The notes: a model not told the origin generated them from the sequence alone. Shown: positions 8,848-17,473, counted from the stretch's first letter. The stretch is DNA of 64,000 nucleotides from Dokdonella sp. (GCF_019634815.1 NZ_JAHCAP010000016.1:1-64000), one strand, 5' to 3'. Translations and numbers: made by a program.

Positions 8848-10460
8848 CGGGGCGCGCCCGCGGGGAGGCAGGAGCCCCTGTTCTGCTGGTCCAGAGGCTC
8901 ACTTGCGCAAGCAAGCGTCCGCACCAGCGGCCCATGTGGGTCGTCGGCGAAGGAGCCATCGGCTTGCCGCCTGCCCCAGATCAGATTGACCCTTTGCTTG
9001 TCGAACGAGAATGTCGCCGGCGAAGGCACCACGCCAAACTCGCCCGGCGGGATGTACCAGAAGGTGTTGCCGGAGTAATGCCCGAGAACGAAGGGGCGCC
9101 GCCACGGTCCGACGCGCATCGTCAGATGATCGCCTTCGTGCGCGACCTCGACATCACCGAAGAACGCATTGCTGTAGGTGCCGACATAGCGATCGAGACG
9201 GCGCGGCGGGATGGCGTCGGCGGGCGGGCGGCGATAGTCGATCTGAACCTGTGGATACAACACGCGCGCATAGTCATCACGGTATTGCTCGTACCAGGGC
9301 CGGCTCTCCTTGCCGGTCATCGCCAGATCGAAGAACGATTCGGTCAGTGCTTCGGGGATGCCCATCGGAAAACCATTGGTGAGGATGACGATGCCGAGCT
9401 TGCGCGCGGGAATCATTGCGGCATTGGTTGCCGCGCCAAGCGCAAATGAACCTGCATGTGCCCAGCGCATCTGGCCGAAATCGTCGCTGTAGACGAACCA
9501 ACCGAGGCCGTAGTGGGTCGTGCGTGCCGTGTAGGTGGCCGGTGCCGCCAGCATCATGTAGGGCGCATGGGTTTGCGCCAATGCCTTTTCATCGACGATG
9601 CGGACGCCGTCGATGACGCCGCCATTGAGCTGGAGACGCAGCCAACGCGTCATGTCGCTGATCGTGGACGCCACTCCCGCGGCGGGCGAGGCCCGCGAGG
9701 GATCCTGCTGGAAGTCCGCGGACCAGTGGCCATCGGGGTGGCGCACATGGGGCACCGCGCGATTGGGTGACGCCAGGTACTGATCGAAGCGCGAGGTGGT
9801 CGAATTCATGCCTGCCGGCAGGTACAGAAGGTCACGGGAAGCATCCTCCCAACTCTTGCCCGTCACCGACACTGCGGCCTCGGCCGCTGCGGTCAGGCCG
9901 TAGTTGGTGTATTCGAAGCCGGCGCGAAACGCCTGCAAGGGTTCCAGGCGCAAACGCTCGACGATCTGCTGCTGGGTGTAGCCGAATTCTTCCAGTTCCT
10001 CGCCGGCATGATCAGGCAGTCCGCTGCGGTGCGAGTACAGGTCAGCCAGGGTCACATGGCGCGATGTCCAGTCATCGGCCAGTTTGAAATCCGGGCTGTA
10101 GTCGATCATCCGGTCTTCCCAGGAAACACGCCCTTCGCCGACCAGACGTGCGATCAGCGTCGAGCCGATCGGCTTGGATATGGAAGCCAGCTGAAACAGG
10201 CTGTCGCGATCGATCGGCGCCGGATTGCCCACCTCGCGCACACCGTAGGTTCCAATCCACAACACCTCATCCTCGAACACCACGCCCACTGCAAGACCAG
10301 GCAGTCCCGAATCCTGCAGGGCATGCGCAATGACCGGCTTGAACTGCGAGATCGCGCGCTCGACATCTGCCCGTGTCAAGACCGGCGCTGCGGAGGCACC
10401 GCTCCCGGCGGCCAGCAAGATGGCAAGGACGATTCCCTTGGCGCGGCCAGTCTTGGTCAT
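8844..10460 (-). CDS. Exported serine hydrolase of the class C beta-lactamase family
   Basis: About 538 residues with a signal peptide (MTKTGRAKGIVLAILLAAGS..., cleavage near ASA-APV). The penicillin-binding/beta-lactamase fold motifs are present: SISKP (S-x-x-K, nucleophile Ser at about 93) and YTNYG (Y-x-N). The C-terminal part (after about 390) resembles the lipocalin-like DUF3471-type tail. Likely substrates are peptides or esters; resistance to beta-lactams is not implied. An ATG two codons upstream (10466) is equally possible. It forms an operon with mazG. Confidence 0.85.
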   Translation of the reverse strand: MTKTGRAKGIVLAILLAAGSGASAAPVLTRADVERAISQFKPVIAHALQDSGLPGLAVGVVFEDEVLWIGTYGVREVGNPAPIDRDSLFQLASISKPIGSTLIARLVGEGRVSWEDRMIDYSPDFKLADDWTSRHVTLADLYSHRSGLPDHAGEELEEFGYTQQQIVERLRLEPLQAFRAGFEYTNYGLTAAAEAAVSVTGKSWEDASRDLLYLPAGMNSTTSRFDQYLASPNRAVPHVRHPDGHWSADFQQDPSRASPAAGVASTISDMTRWLRLQLNGGVIDGVRIVDEKALAQTHAPYMMLAAPATYTARTTHYGLGWFVYSDDFGQMRWAHAGSFALGAATNAAMIPARKLGIVILTNGFPMGIPEALTESFFDLAMTGKESRPWYEQYRDDYARVLYPQVQIDYRRPPADAIPPRRLDRYVGTYSNAFFGDVEVAHEGDHLTMRVGPWRRPFVLGHYSGNTFWYIPPGEFGVVPSPATFSFDKQRVNLIWGRRQADGSFADDPHGPLVRTLACASEPLDQQNRGSCLPAGAPR

Positions 10461-10560
10461 GTCCATGCTCCCGCGCCGGATGGCGCGGTCGGGAAGGTAT
10501 CAAAAAAGATGGGCAGGGCGTCTTGTTGCGCACCTTGTCGGCGTGCTGCTGTCAGTCGAA

Positions 10561-10569
10561 TGCTATTCT
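10561..10569 (+). promoter_or_regulatory. Extended -10 promoter of the amidohydrolase gene
   Basis: TGCTATTCT matches TGn plus a -10 hexamer. Predicted +1 is near 10576. GGGAGA at 10585-10590 is a good ribosome-binding site 7 nt before the ATG at 10598. Confidence 0.45.
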
Positions 10570-10597
10570 CGCGCCTTGTTCCGCGGGAGAAATGGCC

Positions 10598-12262
10598 ATG
10601 CTGCGCTTGTCTGGCCTGTCGCTGCTGTTCGCCGCCGCACTGTGCGCATCGTCTGCGCGCGCCGCCGACCTGTTCGTCGACCACGTCAATGGCTACACGC
10701 TCGATGGCAAGGGCAAGTTGCAGCGTTTCGAGGCGATGCTGGTGGAGAAGGGCAAGGTCGTCGCGACCGGCAGTCACGCAGCGCTGGCGCCGCGTGCGGG
10801 CGATGCGCAGGTGCTCGATGGCAAGGGTCGCACCTTGATGCCCGGCCTGATCGATGCGCATGGTCACGTGATGGGTCTCGGACAGGCGCTGCGCCAGATC
10901 GACCTCACGCCCGCGAAGTCGCTCGATGCGGCACTGGCGATCATCAAGGCACATGCCAATGCACATCCCGAATCCGCGTGGTTGCTTGGCCGCGGCTGGA
11001 ATCAGGAGATCTGGAAGCTCGGTCGTTTCCCCACCGCGAAGGAACTCGACGGCGCAGTGGCGGATCATCCAGCCTGGCTCGAACGCGTTGATGGCCACGC
11101 CGGCTGGGCCAACACGGCCGCGCTCAAGCTCTCCGGCATCGACAGCAATACGCCCGATCCCGCGGGCGGTCGCATCGAACGCGATGCGCAAGGCCAGCCG
11201 ACCGGCGTGCTGGTCGATGCGGCAATGGCGCTGATGACGAGCAAGGTGCCCGCGCCCGATGCGCAGGAATCGGCGCGCATGCTCGATGCCGCGCTGGCCG
11301 AGATGGCGCGCGTGGGCCTGGTCGGTGTCGATGATGCGGGCGTGAGCGCCGACACCGTCGCGCTGTACAAGCGCTATGCCGACGCGGGCAGGCTCACGGC
11401 GCGCATCTACGCGATGATCGGCGGCACCGGTGCAGACTTCGATCACCTCGCCAAGGACGGGCCGATCAAGGGCTATGGCGGCGATTTCCTCGATGTGCGC
11501 GCGGTCAAGCTGTTTGCCGACGGCGCGCTGGGCAGTCGCGGTGCGGCACTGCTCGCGCCGTATTCCGATGATCCGCACAACAAGGGTCTGCTGTTCGAAA
11601 CACCCGCGCAGATGCAGGCGAAGATCGCCAAGGCGATCGGCAAGGGCTACCAGGTGGGCGTGCACGCGATCGGCGATGCCGCCAACCGCGAAGTGCTCGA
11701 CGCTTACGCCGCGGTGTTCAAGCAGGAAGGCGGCAAGGAGCTGCGCAATCGCATCGAGCACGCGCAGGTGGTTGATCCAGGCGACATTCCGCGCTTCGTG
11801 CAGCTGGGACTCATCGCCTCGATGCAGCCGACCCATGCGACATCCGACATGAACATGGCGGAGGATCGCATCGGCAAGGCGCGCATGCGTGGTGCCTATG
11901 CCTGGCGTACCTTTCTCAAGCAGGGCACGCGGATTGCCGGCGGCTCGGACTTTCCGGTTGAATCACCCAATCCGTTCTATGGCCTGTATTCGGCAGTCAC
12001 GCGCCAGGATCACGAGGGCAAGCCGCCGGGCGGCTGGTATCCGCAGCAGGACATGAGCTTGCCCGAGGCGCTGCGTGCGTTCACGCTCGATGCGGCCTAT
12101 GCGAGTCACGCCGAAACCACGCGCGGCACGCTCGAGCCGGGCAAATGGGCGGATTTCATCCTCATCGACCGCGACATCTTCAAGGACAGGCCGGCGCGGA
12201 TCTGGTCGACCGTGGTCCTCGAGACCTGGGTGGGCGGCCAGCGCGTCTACGCCAAGCCCTGA
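10598..12262 (+). CDS. Exported amidohydrolase, YtcJ-like
   Basis: 554 residues. A signal peptide is visible (MLRLSGLSLLFAAALCASSA, cleavage near ARA-ADL). Metal-dependent amidohydrolase motifs are in order: DAHGHV (HxH), GRGWNQE, GVHAIGDAAN, RIEHAQV, then GSDFPVESPNPF with the late Asp. This matches the YtcJ/exoenzyme-regulatory AepA-type group, whose substrates are mostly unknown (N-acyl compounds are suggested). The ATG at 10598 is preferred over 10592 because of the spacing to GGGAGA. It converges on fnr with only 6 nt between stop codons. Confidence 0.88.
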   Translation: MLRLSGLSLLFAAALCASSARAADLFVDHVNGYTLDGKGKLQRFEAMLVEKGKVVATGSHAALAPRAGDAQVLDGKGRTLMPGLIDAHGHVMGLGQALRQIDLTPAKSLDAALAIIKAHANAHPESAWLLGRGWNQEIWKLGRFPTAKELDGAVADHPAWLERVDGHAGWANTAALKLSGIDSNTPDPAGGRIERDAQGQPTGVLVDAAMALMTSKVPAPDAQESARMLDAALAEMARVGLVGVDDAGVSADTVALYKRYADAGRLTARIYAMIGGTGADFDHLAKDGPIKGYGGDFLDVRAVKLFADGALGSRGAALLAPYSDDPHNKGLLFETPAQMQAKIAKAIGKGYQVGVHAIGDAANREVLDAYAAVFKQEGGKELRNRIEHAQVVDPGDIPRFVQLGLIASMQPTHATSDMNMAEDRIGKARMRGAYAWRTFLKQGTRIAGGSDFPVESPNPFYGLYSAVTRQDHEGKPPGGWYPQQDMSLPEALRAFTLDAAYASHAETTRGTLEPGKWADFILIDRDIFKDRPARIWSTVVLETWVGGQRVYAKP

Positions 12263-12268
12263 GGTGCC

Positions 12269-13024
12269 TCAGCGCTGCAGGATCGGTCTGGCGAGGGCGT
12301 ACAGCTCGTCGGGCTTGGCGATGGTGACGTTGCGGCCTTCGACCGCGATCAGGCCGCGGTCCTGAAAGCGCCGCAGTACGCGGCTCACGGTCTCGGCGGC
12401 CAGCCGCAGGTAGTTGGCGATGTCGCCGCGTGACATCGCCAGATGCAGGGCATCGGGCGGGAAGCCGCGCTCGGCGTAGCGGCGCGCGAGGTCGATGAGG
12501 AAGGCAGCGAGGCGCTCGTCGGCCGAGTAATCACCGGCAAGCAGCGCAGCGTTGCCGATGTCCTTGCTCAGGCGGCGGAACAGTTCCTGCTGGATGCCGG
12601 GCATGCGCGTGGCCAGCGTCGCCAGCGCGGGGAACGAGAAGCGGCAGACTTCGACCGTGTCGAGCGCGATCGCATCGCAGGGATAGGTTTCGGGGTGGAT
12701 TGCGTTGAGCCCGACCAGCTCGCCCGGGAGGTAGAAACCGAGCACGAGTTCGCGACCCTCGATATCGACAAGGCGCGTCTTGACCATGCCCGAACGCACT
12801 GCGTAGAGCGCGGTGAAGCGCTCGCCGGTGCGGAAAATCGTGTGGCCGGAGCGGAAATTGCCGACGTGCTCGACCAGGCAGTGCAGATCGCGCAGCGCGA
12901 ATTTCTCCACGCCGCTGCCCAGGCACACCGAGCCAAAGGCACAGGTGGAGCAGAAGTTGTACTCGTCGCCGTCGTCGGCGATCGGGTTGAGCGGCTGCAG
13001 CCGCCCAGGCACCGTATGACCCAT
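12269..13024 (-). CDS. fnr: Fnr/Anr-type oxygen-sensing transcription regulator
   Basis: 251-residue CRP/FNR-family regulator. Four cysteines expected for a [4Fe-4S] cluster are seen: C25 and C28 (CSTC), C34 (VCLG) and C116 (YPCDAIA). A cyclic-nucleotide-like beta-roll spans about 50-160, and the helix-turn-helix is MSRGDIANYLRLAAETVSRV. The recognition-helix residues E and SR match the FNR group, which binds TTGAT-N4-ATCAA. It activates genes under oxygen limitation. It lies next to hemN, a classic target, and two such boxes exist in the window (14480-14493 and 57759-57772). Confidence 0.93.
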   Translation of the reverse strand: MGHTVPGRLQPLNPIADDGDEYNFCSTCAFGSVCLGSGVEKFALRDLHCLVEHVGNFRSGHTIFRTGERFTALYAVRSGMVKTRLVDIEGRELVLGFYLPGELVGLNAIHPETYPCDAIALDTVEVCRFSFPALATLATRMPGIQQELFRRLSKDIGNAALLAGDYSADERLAAFLIDLARRYAERGFPPDALHLAMSRGDIANYLRLAAETVSRVLRRFQDRGLIAVEGRNVTIAKPDELYALARPILQR

Positions 13025-13050
13025 GCGCGATCAATCTCCGCGGATCGATC

Positions 13051-14445
13051 TCACACGGCGCGCGAGTAGCGGATGTCCGGAATGTCAGCGTAGCTGTCGA
13101 AGCACATTGCGATGTTGCGCATGAGGAACTGGCCGCGCGCAGTGACCGTGATGTGGCTCGGCGAGCACGTGACCAGACCATCGGCTTCCAGCGGCCGCAG
13201 GTGATCGAGTGAACGCTTGAAGTAGCTGGCGAAGTCTACTAGATAGCGTTCCTCGAAGGCACGGATATCGAGCGATCCCGCGCACATCAGCCGACCGATC
13301 AGGTCGGCACGCAGCAGGTCGTCGTCGCTCAGACGCAGGCCGCGCGCCACCGGCAGGCGGTTGTTGTCGAGCATGGCGTAGTAGCCGGTGAGATCCTTGG
13401 CGTTCTGGCTGAAGCTGGCGCCGACATGGCTGATGGCGCTCATGCCGAAGCCGACCAGGTCGCAGGCGGCGTGGGTCGAATAGCCCTGGAAATTGCGCTG
13501 CAGGGTACCGGCGTCGAGGGCGAGCGAAAGATCGTCGCCGGGCAGGGCGAAATGATCGACGCCGATGTAGCGATAGCCCGCCGCGGTGAGTACCTCGACG
13601 GTCTGCTGCAAGAGTCCCAGCCGGGTGCCGGCGTCGGGGAGGTCGAACTTGTCGATCTGGCGCTGCGCCTTGAAGCGCTCGGGCAGGTGCGCGTAGCCAT
13701 AGGCCGCAATACGGTCGGGGCGCAGCTCGATCACTTGCTCGAGCGTGCGCGCGAAGGTAGCGGTGGATTGCCTGGGCAGGCCGTAGATGAGATCGAGGTT
13801 GACCGAGCGCACGCCGGCGCGGCGGGCACCTTCGATCACGTCCCGCGTCTGTTCCACGCTCTGGATGCGGTTGACCGCGCGCTGAACTTGCGGGTCGAAA
13901 TCCTGCACGCCCAGCGAAATGCGGTTGATGCCGGCGGCGGCGATGCGCTGCACGTAGTCGCCGTCACAGAAGCGCGGGTCGAGCTCGGCACCGAACTCGC
14001 GGTCGGGTTTGCGGCTGAAGGAAAAGTGCCGGCCCAGCGTTTCGATCAGTTCGACCAACTGGTCGGCGCTGAGAAAGTTCGGCGTGCCGCCGCCGAAATG
14101 CAGCTGGGCCAGGCAGCGATCGCGGTCGAACAGGGCGGCGACCGCTTCGATCTCGCGATACAGCCGCACGAGATACGGCCCGGCCTTGCCCTGGTCATGG
14201 GTGATGATGCGCGCGCAGCCGCAGTAGAAGCACGGCGACAGGCAGAACGGAATGTGCAGGTAGGCCGAAATGTCGCGCGGAATCGGGTCCTCGTTGGAGG
14301 CGCGGATCGTCTCGCGCAACTGCGACTCGCCAAACTCGCTGCGAAAATGCGGCGCGGTCGGATACGAGGTGTAGCGCGGTGCGTTGACGTCGTAACGCGC
14401 GACCAGGGCGCGATCGAATACGGGACTGGTGCGGGCGGCGGTCAT
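13051..14445 (-). CDS. hemN: Oxygen-independent coproporphyrinogen III oxidase HemN
   Basis: Radical-SAM enzyme making protoporphyrinogen IX without oxygen in heme synthesis. 464 residues, like E. coli HemN. The cluster motif is CLSPCFYCGC (C-x3-C-x2-C-x-C), followed by the glycine-rich FGGGTPNFLS. YDVNAPRYTSYPTAPHF near the N-terminus is typical. The ATG at 14445 fits both the family N-terminus and an Fnr box centred exactly 41.5 bp upstream, which would make the transcript leaderless. It precedes fnr with 26 nt between them, so read-through into fnr is likely. Confidence 0.94.
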   Translation of the reverse strand: MTAARTSPVFDRALVARYDVNAPRYTSYPTAPHFRSEFGESQLRETIRASNEDPIPRDISAYLHIPFCLSPCFYCGCARIITHDQGKAGPYLVRLYREIEAVAALFDRDRCLAQLHFGGGTPNFLSADQLVELIETLGRHFSFSRKPDREFGAELDPRFCDGDYVQRIAAAGINRISLGVQDFDPQVQRAVNRIQSVEQTRDVIEGARRAGVRSVNLDLIYGLPRQSTATFARTLEQVIELRPDRIAAYGYAHLPERFKAQRQIDKFDLPDAGTRLGLLQQTVEVLTAAGYRYIGVDHFALPGDDLSLALDAGTLQRNFQGYSTHAACDLVGFGMSAISHVGASFSQNAKDLTGYYAMLDNNRLPVARGLRLSDDDLLRADLIGRLMCAGSLDIRAFEERYLVDFASYFKRSLDHLRPLEADGLVTCSPSHITVTARGQFLMRNIAMCFDSYADIPDIRYSRAV

Positions 14446-14451
14446 GGCCGC

Positions 14452-14493
14452 ATCTTGTGCGGGGCCGTGCGCAGCTGCCTTGATCCCGGTCAA
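14452..14493 (-). promoter_or_regulatory. Fnr-dependent promoter of hemN
   Basis: On the minus strand TTGACCGGGATCAA (14493-14480) matches the FNR consensus TTGAT-N4-ATCAA in 9 of 10 defined positions. Its centre is 41.5 bp from the A of the hemN ATG. CAAGAT occupies -12 to -7 if that A is +1. This is class II activator geometry with a leaderless message. Confidence 0.65.
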
Positions 14494-14592
14494 ATGCCGC
14501 GGTGTCGGCACGCGGCCGTCGTTTCCGCCGGTCATGGTCACGCGCCGCCAAAGTCCGCGACAATGTGGCGGCTTCGCGCCTGGAGGCAATGC

Positions 14593-15588
14593 ATGAACGG
14601 TACGGCTGCTGCCCTGCACGACCTCAATGACCTGCGTCTGTTTGCCGCGGTGGTCGAGCATGGCGGCTACTCCGCGGCCGGGCGCGCGCTGGGCACGCCC
14701 AAGTCACGCCTGTCCAAGCGCATCGCCCAACTCGAGGAGCGGTTGGGCGTGCGTCTGCTGCAGCGGACCACGCGGCGCTTCGCGGTCACCGACATCGGTC
14801 AGCGGTTCTATGTCCATTGCCGCGCCGTGCTCGACGAGGCGCAGGCGGCGCAGGACGTGGTCGACCAATTGCGTGCCGAACCGCGCGGCGTGGTGCGCAT
14901 GAGCTGCCCGGTGTCGCTCGCGCAGACGATTCTCGCCCAAGTGCTGCCCCGATTCCTGCTGGCCTGCCCGCAGGTGCAGGTGCAGGTGCTCGCCAGCAAC
15001 CGCCGTGTCGACCTCATCGGTGAGGGCTATGACCTGGCGATCCGCGTGCGCGAGAAGCTCGACACGGACGCCTCGATGATCGTGCGCACCTTCGGCCAAT
15101 CGGGCGTGCTGCTGGTGGCCAGCGCGTCATTCCTCGATACGCACGGAAGGCCGCAGACGCCGGCGCAGCTTGGCGCGTTGCCGTTGTTGTCGATGATCGA
15201 GATCGACGGCACGCAGCGCTTCGAGCTGTTCGACGCTGGCGGCGGCAAGGCGATGGTGGAGATGCAGGCGCGCATGGTCTGCGGAGAATTCGCCGTGCTG
15301 CACGAGGCGGCATTGCGCGGCGTCGGCGTGGCCACACTGCCCGAGTCGGTCTGCGCCGCGGCGATCGCGCGCGGCGAGCTCGAAGTGGTACTGCCGGGCT
15401 GGAGCATGCCGCAGGGCATCATGCACCTGATCTACCCGAGCCGACGCGGGCAATTGCCCAGCGTGCGCGCGCTGGTCGAGTTCCTCGCCGAACACCTGCC
15501 GCGCGTGGCCGCCGAGCAGCATGCGCAGGCCGCGCCGACAGCGACAGGCGCCCCGCGTCGGCGGGACGCGAAGCCTGTCCCGGATTGA
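14593..15588 (+). CDS. LysR family transcriptional regulator
   Basis: 331 residues. The N-terminal winged helix-turn-helix is at about 9-68 (LRLFAAVVEHGGYSAAGRAL then SRLSKRIAQLEERLGVRLL). The co-inducer domain of the AaeR/CrgA-like subgroup follows (SCPVSLAQ, YDLAIRV). ATG 14593 has GGAGG 6 nt upstream. The last 35 residues are Ala/Pro/Arg-rich and probably disordered. It is divergent from hemN; its target is unknown. LysR proteins often act on divergently placed genes, but the intervening sequence is taken by the Fnr box. Confidence 0.9.
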   Translation: MNGTAAALHDLNDLRLFAAVVEHGGYSAAGRALGTPKSRLSKRIAQLEERLGVRLLQRTTRRFAVTDIGQRFYVHCRAVLDEAQAAQDVVDQLRAEPRGVVRMSCPVSLAQTILAQVLPRFLLACPQVQVQVLASNRRVDLIGEGYDLAIRVREKLDTDASMIVRTFGQSGVLLVASASFLDTHGRPQTPAQLGALPLLSMIEIDGTQRFELFDAGGGKAMVEMQARMVCGEFAVLHEAALRGVGVATLPESVCAAAIARGELEVVLPGWSMPQGIMHLIYPSRRGQLPSVRALVEFLAEHLPRVAAEQHAQAAPTATGAPRRRDAKPVPD

Positions 15589-15859
15589 CCCTGCTTCGAC
15601 AGCGGAGCAGGCGCGGGCGGGTGATGCCCGGCGCAGACCGGTTACGCCCCTGTTTTCGCGCCCGCAATTCATTACGCCCTCAGCGGCGGGTGATAGCGCG
15701 GCATGTTCAGCATTTCACCGCGCCAAGGCCATCGCCAAGAGCTTGATTCCGTGCGGGAAAACGGCTTGACCGTAACCGACCCCTGCCGCAGGATCGGTGC
15801 GACGCCTCACTTTTGGGGTCTACTTGTAGTTGGGCGGCAATCAAACGTAAGGGCAAACG
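15589..15859. other. Intergenic region between lysR and the cassette array
   Basis: 271 bp without a supported gene. Near its end, 15764-15810 contains an imperfect stem (ACCGA...TCGGT) that could be a decayed attC stem or a terminator. GTTGGGC at 15829-15835 is the attC-type crossover sequence that opens the cassette array. Confidence 0.5.
15829..15835 (+). other. Cassette boundary (R'-type crossover GTTGGGC)
   Basis: GTTGGGC fits the integron crossover consensus GTTRRRY. It is the exact reverse complement of GCCCAAC, the left core (R'') of the attC that follows the HNH gene. That is what is expected if the HNH segment from 15830 to 16852 is one mobile cassette, because R'' of a cassette pairs with the first bases of the same cassette. 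Confidence 0.6.
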
Positions 15860-16771
15860 GTGAAGGCGTACGTCGGAATCACGGACACTGATTGGTTCGA
15901 TCTGCTTCGTAACCGGCAAGACTTTGCGGAAGTCAATTTCTGGCAGCCGGGCGGTTCGCGCCAGTTTCGTGCGTTGTCCGTCGGAGAGCTGTTTCTCTTC
16001 AAGCTGCACGCACCACAAAACTTTATTGTCGGTGGCGGCGTGTTCGTGCATTCGTCGCTCTTGCCTATCAGCCTTGCGTGGGCATCGTTTGGCGCCGGCA
16101 ATGGCGTCACATCGCTCGAAGAAATGCGCCGGCGCGTGCTCAAGTACAGGCGCACGGTCACACCGGAGTACCGCGATTTCACGGTTGGCTGCATTCTGCT
16201 CACACAGCCGTTTTTCCTGCCGGAAGAGCGATGGATTCCGATGCCTTCCAACTGGAGCGGAAACATTGTTCAAGGCAAGTCGTACGATCTCACATCCGAG
16301 CCGGGTGCCACAATCTATCGAAAACTTCAAAGTGCGCTGCAGGCGTCCCAAGTTCGGGAGCTCGACGAGGTCAAGTACGGAGCGCCAACCACGATTCGCC
16401 CCCGGCTGGGTCAAGGTGCATTTCGGATCCTGGTAACCGATGCATACGACCGTCAGTGTAGCGTTACCTCGGAGCCGATACTTCCAATCCTCGAGGCTGC
16501 GCACATCCATCCGTATGCCGCTGGCGGAGAGCACGCGTTGAACAACGGGTTACTGCTTCGTAGCGACCTTCATACCCTCTACGATCGTGGCTACCTCACT
16601 GTCACGGAGAACAGGCACCTTGAAGTGAGCTCCCGCCTTCGAGAGGAGTTCAACAACGGCCACCAATTCTATGCGCTTCACGGAAAGATGCTTCGTGTGC
16701 CAAAGAACCCAGCCTACGCACCGTCTGTGGAAAACCTCCGGTGGCACAATGAAAACATCTACCTTGGGTAA
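15860..16771 (+). CDS. HNH endonuclease with an N-terminal EVE/PUA-like domain (cassette-borne)
   Basis: 303 residues from GTG 15860. The N-terminal region (about 1-150, MKAYVGITDTDWFDLLRN..., then NFWQPGG, FLFKLHAP, GGGVFVH) looks like a PUA/EVE-type base-recognition domain. The C-terminal part holds an HNH nuclease: CSVTSEPILPILEAAHIHPY (first His pair), then GGEHALNNGLLLRSDLHTLYD. Similar proteins are found in defence islands, and EVE-HNH and SRA-HNH fusions are known modification-dependent restriction enzymes, so phage defence is a reasonable inference. No partner methylase is present. Base composition is lower in G+C than its neighbours, consistent with transfer. Confidence 0.72.
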   Translation: MKAYVGITDTDWFDLLRNRQDFAEVNFWQPGGSRQFRALSVGELFLFKLHAPQNFIVGGGVFVHSSLLPISLAWASFGAGNGVTSLEEMRRRVLKYRRTVTPEYRDFTVGCILLTQPFFLPEERWIPMPSNWSGNIVQGKSYDLTSEPGATIYRKLQSALQASQVRELDEVKYGAPTTIRPRLGQGAFRILVTDAYDRQCSVTSEPILPILEAAHIHPYAAGGEHALNNGLLLRSDLHTLYDRGYLTVTENRHLEVSSRLREEFNNGHQFYALHGKMLRVPKNPAYAPSVENLRWHNENIYLG

Positions 16772-16786
16772 AACCTACGTGTTGCC

Positions 16787-16858
16787 GCCCAACAAATCGC
16801 TGCAGCCGACCGCCATCCCGCTACGCGGTCTGTCGGCGTCTGAGCTCAGGCGTTAGGC
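16787..16858 (+). other. attC recombination site 1
   Basis: A 72-bp site. R'' is GCCCAAC at 16787-16793 and R' is GTTAGGC at 16852-16858. Between them GCCGACCGC pairs with GCGGTC-T-GTCGGC, forming the attC stem with one extrahelical T, and CTCAGGC precedes R' as in many chromosomal integron cassettes. It ends the HNH cassette and begins the higBA cassette. Confidence 0.82.
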
Positions 16859-16881
16859 CGTTTGTTGCGTAGTGCGCAACG

Positions 16882-16890
16882 TGATACAGT
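16882..16890 (+). promoter_or_regulatory. Extended -10 promoter of higBA, leaderless
   Basis: TGATACAGT (TGn plus TACAGT) ends 5 nt before the higB ATG, so +1 is at or one base from the start codon. This gives the toxin-antitoxin cassette its own promoter, as is usual for such modules in cassette arrays. Confidence 0.5.
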
Positions 16891-16895
16891 CGCGC

Positions 16896-17174
16896 ATGAT
16901 CAAGTCCTTCCGGCACAAGGGCCTTCGCCGTCTGTTTGAGACAGGGAGTGCATCCGGCGTTCAAGCAAGTCACGTCAAGCGCCTTCGCCTTCAACTCTCT
17001 GCACTCGATACGGCTCACGTCGTTGAAGACTTGGACATCCCGGGATTCAGGCTTCATGCGCTCAAAGGAGCAATGAAGGGACGCTGGTCAATCACCGTGA
17101 ACGGGAATTGGCGCGTCACGTTCGAGTTCAAGGACGGAAACGCATACGTACTGGACTATGAGGACTATCACTAG
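16896..17174 (+). CDS. higB: HigB-type toxin (RelE/ParE superfamily mRNA interferase)
   Basis: 92 residues, the normal size. Begins MIKSFRHKGLRRLFETG and contains the family phrase PGFRLHALKGAMKGRWSITV followed by NWRVTFEF and a C-terminal YEDYH. HigB cuts mRNA on the ribosome. The ATG at 16896 gives the canonical N-terminus. The antitoxin gene follows with a 1-nt overlap. Carriage inside a cassette is common, because toxin-antitoxin pairs stabilise arrays. Confidence 0.9.
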   Translation: MIKSFRHKGLRRLFETGSASGVQASHVKRLRLQLSALDTAHVVEDLDIPGFRLHALKGAMKGRWSITVNGNWRVTFEFKDGNAYVLDYEDYH

Positions 17175-17467
17175 TGAGCATGCACAATCCGCCGCACCCC
17201 GGTGAGTTCATCTCCGGCATCTACCTTGAACCCAACAACATCAGCGGGCGTGAGCTTGCGGACAAGCTTGGTGTTGCCGCGTCCACGCTGAGCCGCGTTC
17301 TCAACGGTTCCAGTCGCGTCACTCCTGAAATGGCGCTACGTCTCTCCAAGGCAATCGGACGCAGCCCGGAGAGTTGGCTCGCCATGCAGGACGCCCACGA
17401 CTTGTGGGTTGCACGGCAACACGTTGACTTGCAGAGCGTGAGCAAGCTCAGGCTGGCAGCGGCCTGA
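17174..17467 (+). CDS. higA: HigA-type antitoxin (XRE family)
   Basis: 97 residues from GTG 17174 (ATG 17180 is possible, giving MHNPPHPGEF). The HigA hallmark HNPPHPGEFI leads into a helix-turn-helix (ISGRELADKLGVAASTLSRV) and ESWLAMQDAHDLW. It binds and neutralises HigB and represses the operon. Its TGA stop lies inside GCCTGAC, the left core of the next attC, so the gene runs right up to the recombination site. Confidence 0.9.
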   Translation: MSMHNPPHPGEFISGIYLEPNNISGRELADKLGVAASTLSRVLNGSSRVTPEMALRLSKAIGRSPESWLAMQDAHDLWVARQHVDLQSVSKLRLAAA

Positions 17468-17473
17468 CAATTC
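17462..17473 (+). other. Left half of attC site 2 (interrupted)
   Basis: GCCTGACAATTC has the R'' core GCCTGAC, the exact complement of GTCAGGC at 17812-17818. Joined to the sequence from 17771 onwards it would make a standard attC of 60 bp. The 297 bp between are foreign. Confidence 0.68.

Noticed and set aside
13426..14592. Long N-terminal extension of the LysR gene
   Set aside because: It is antisense to hemN. The ATG at 14593 has a GGAGG site and begins the normal LysR fold.
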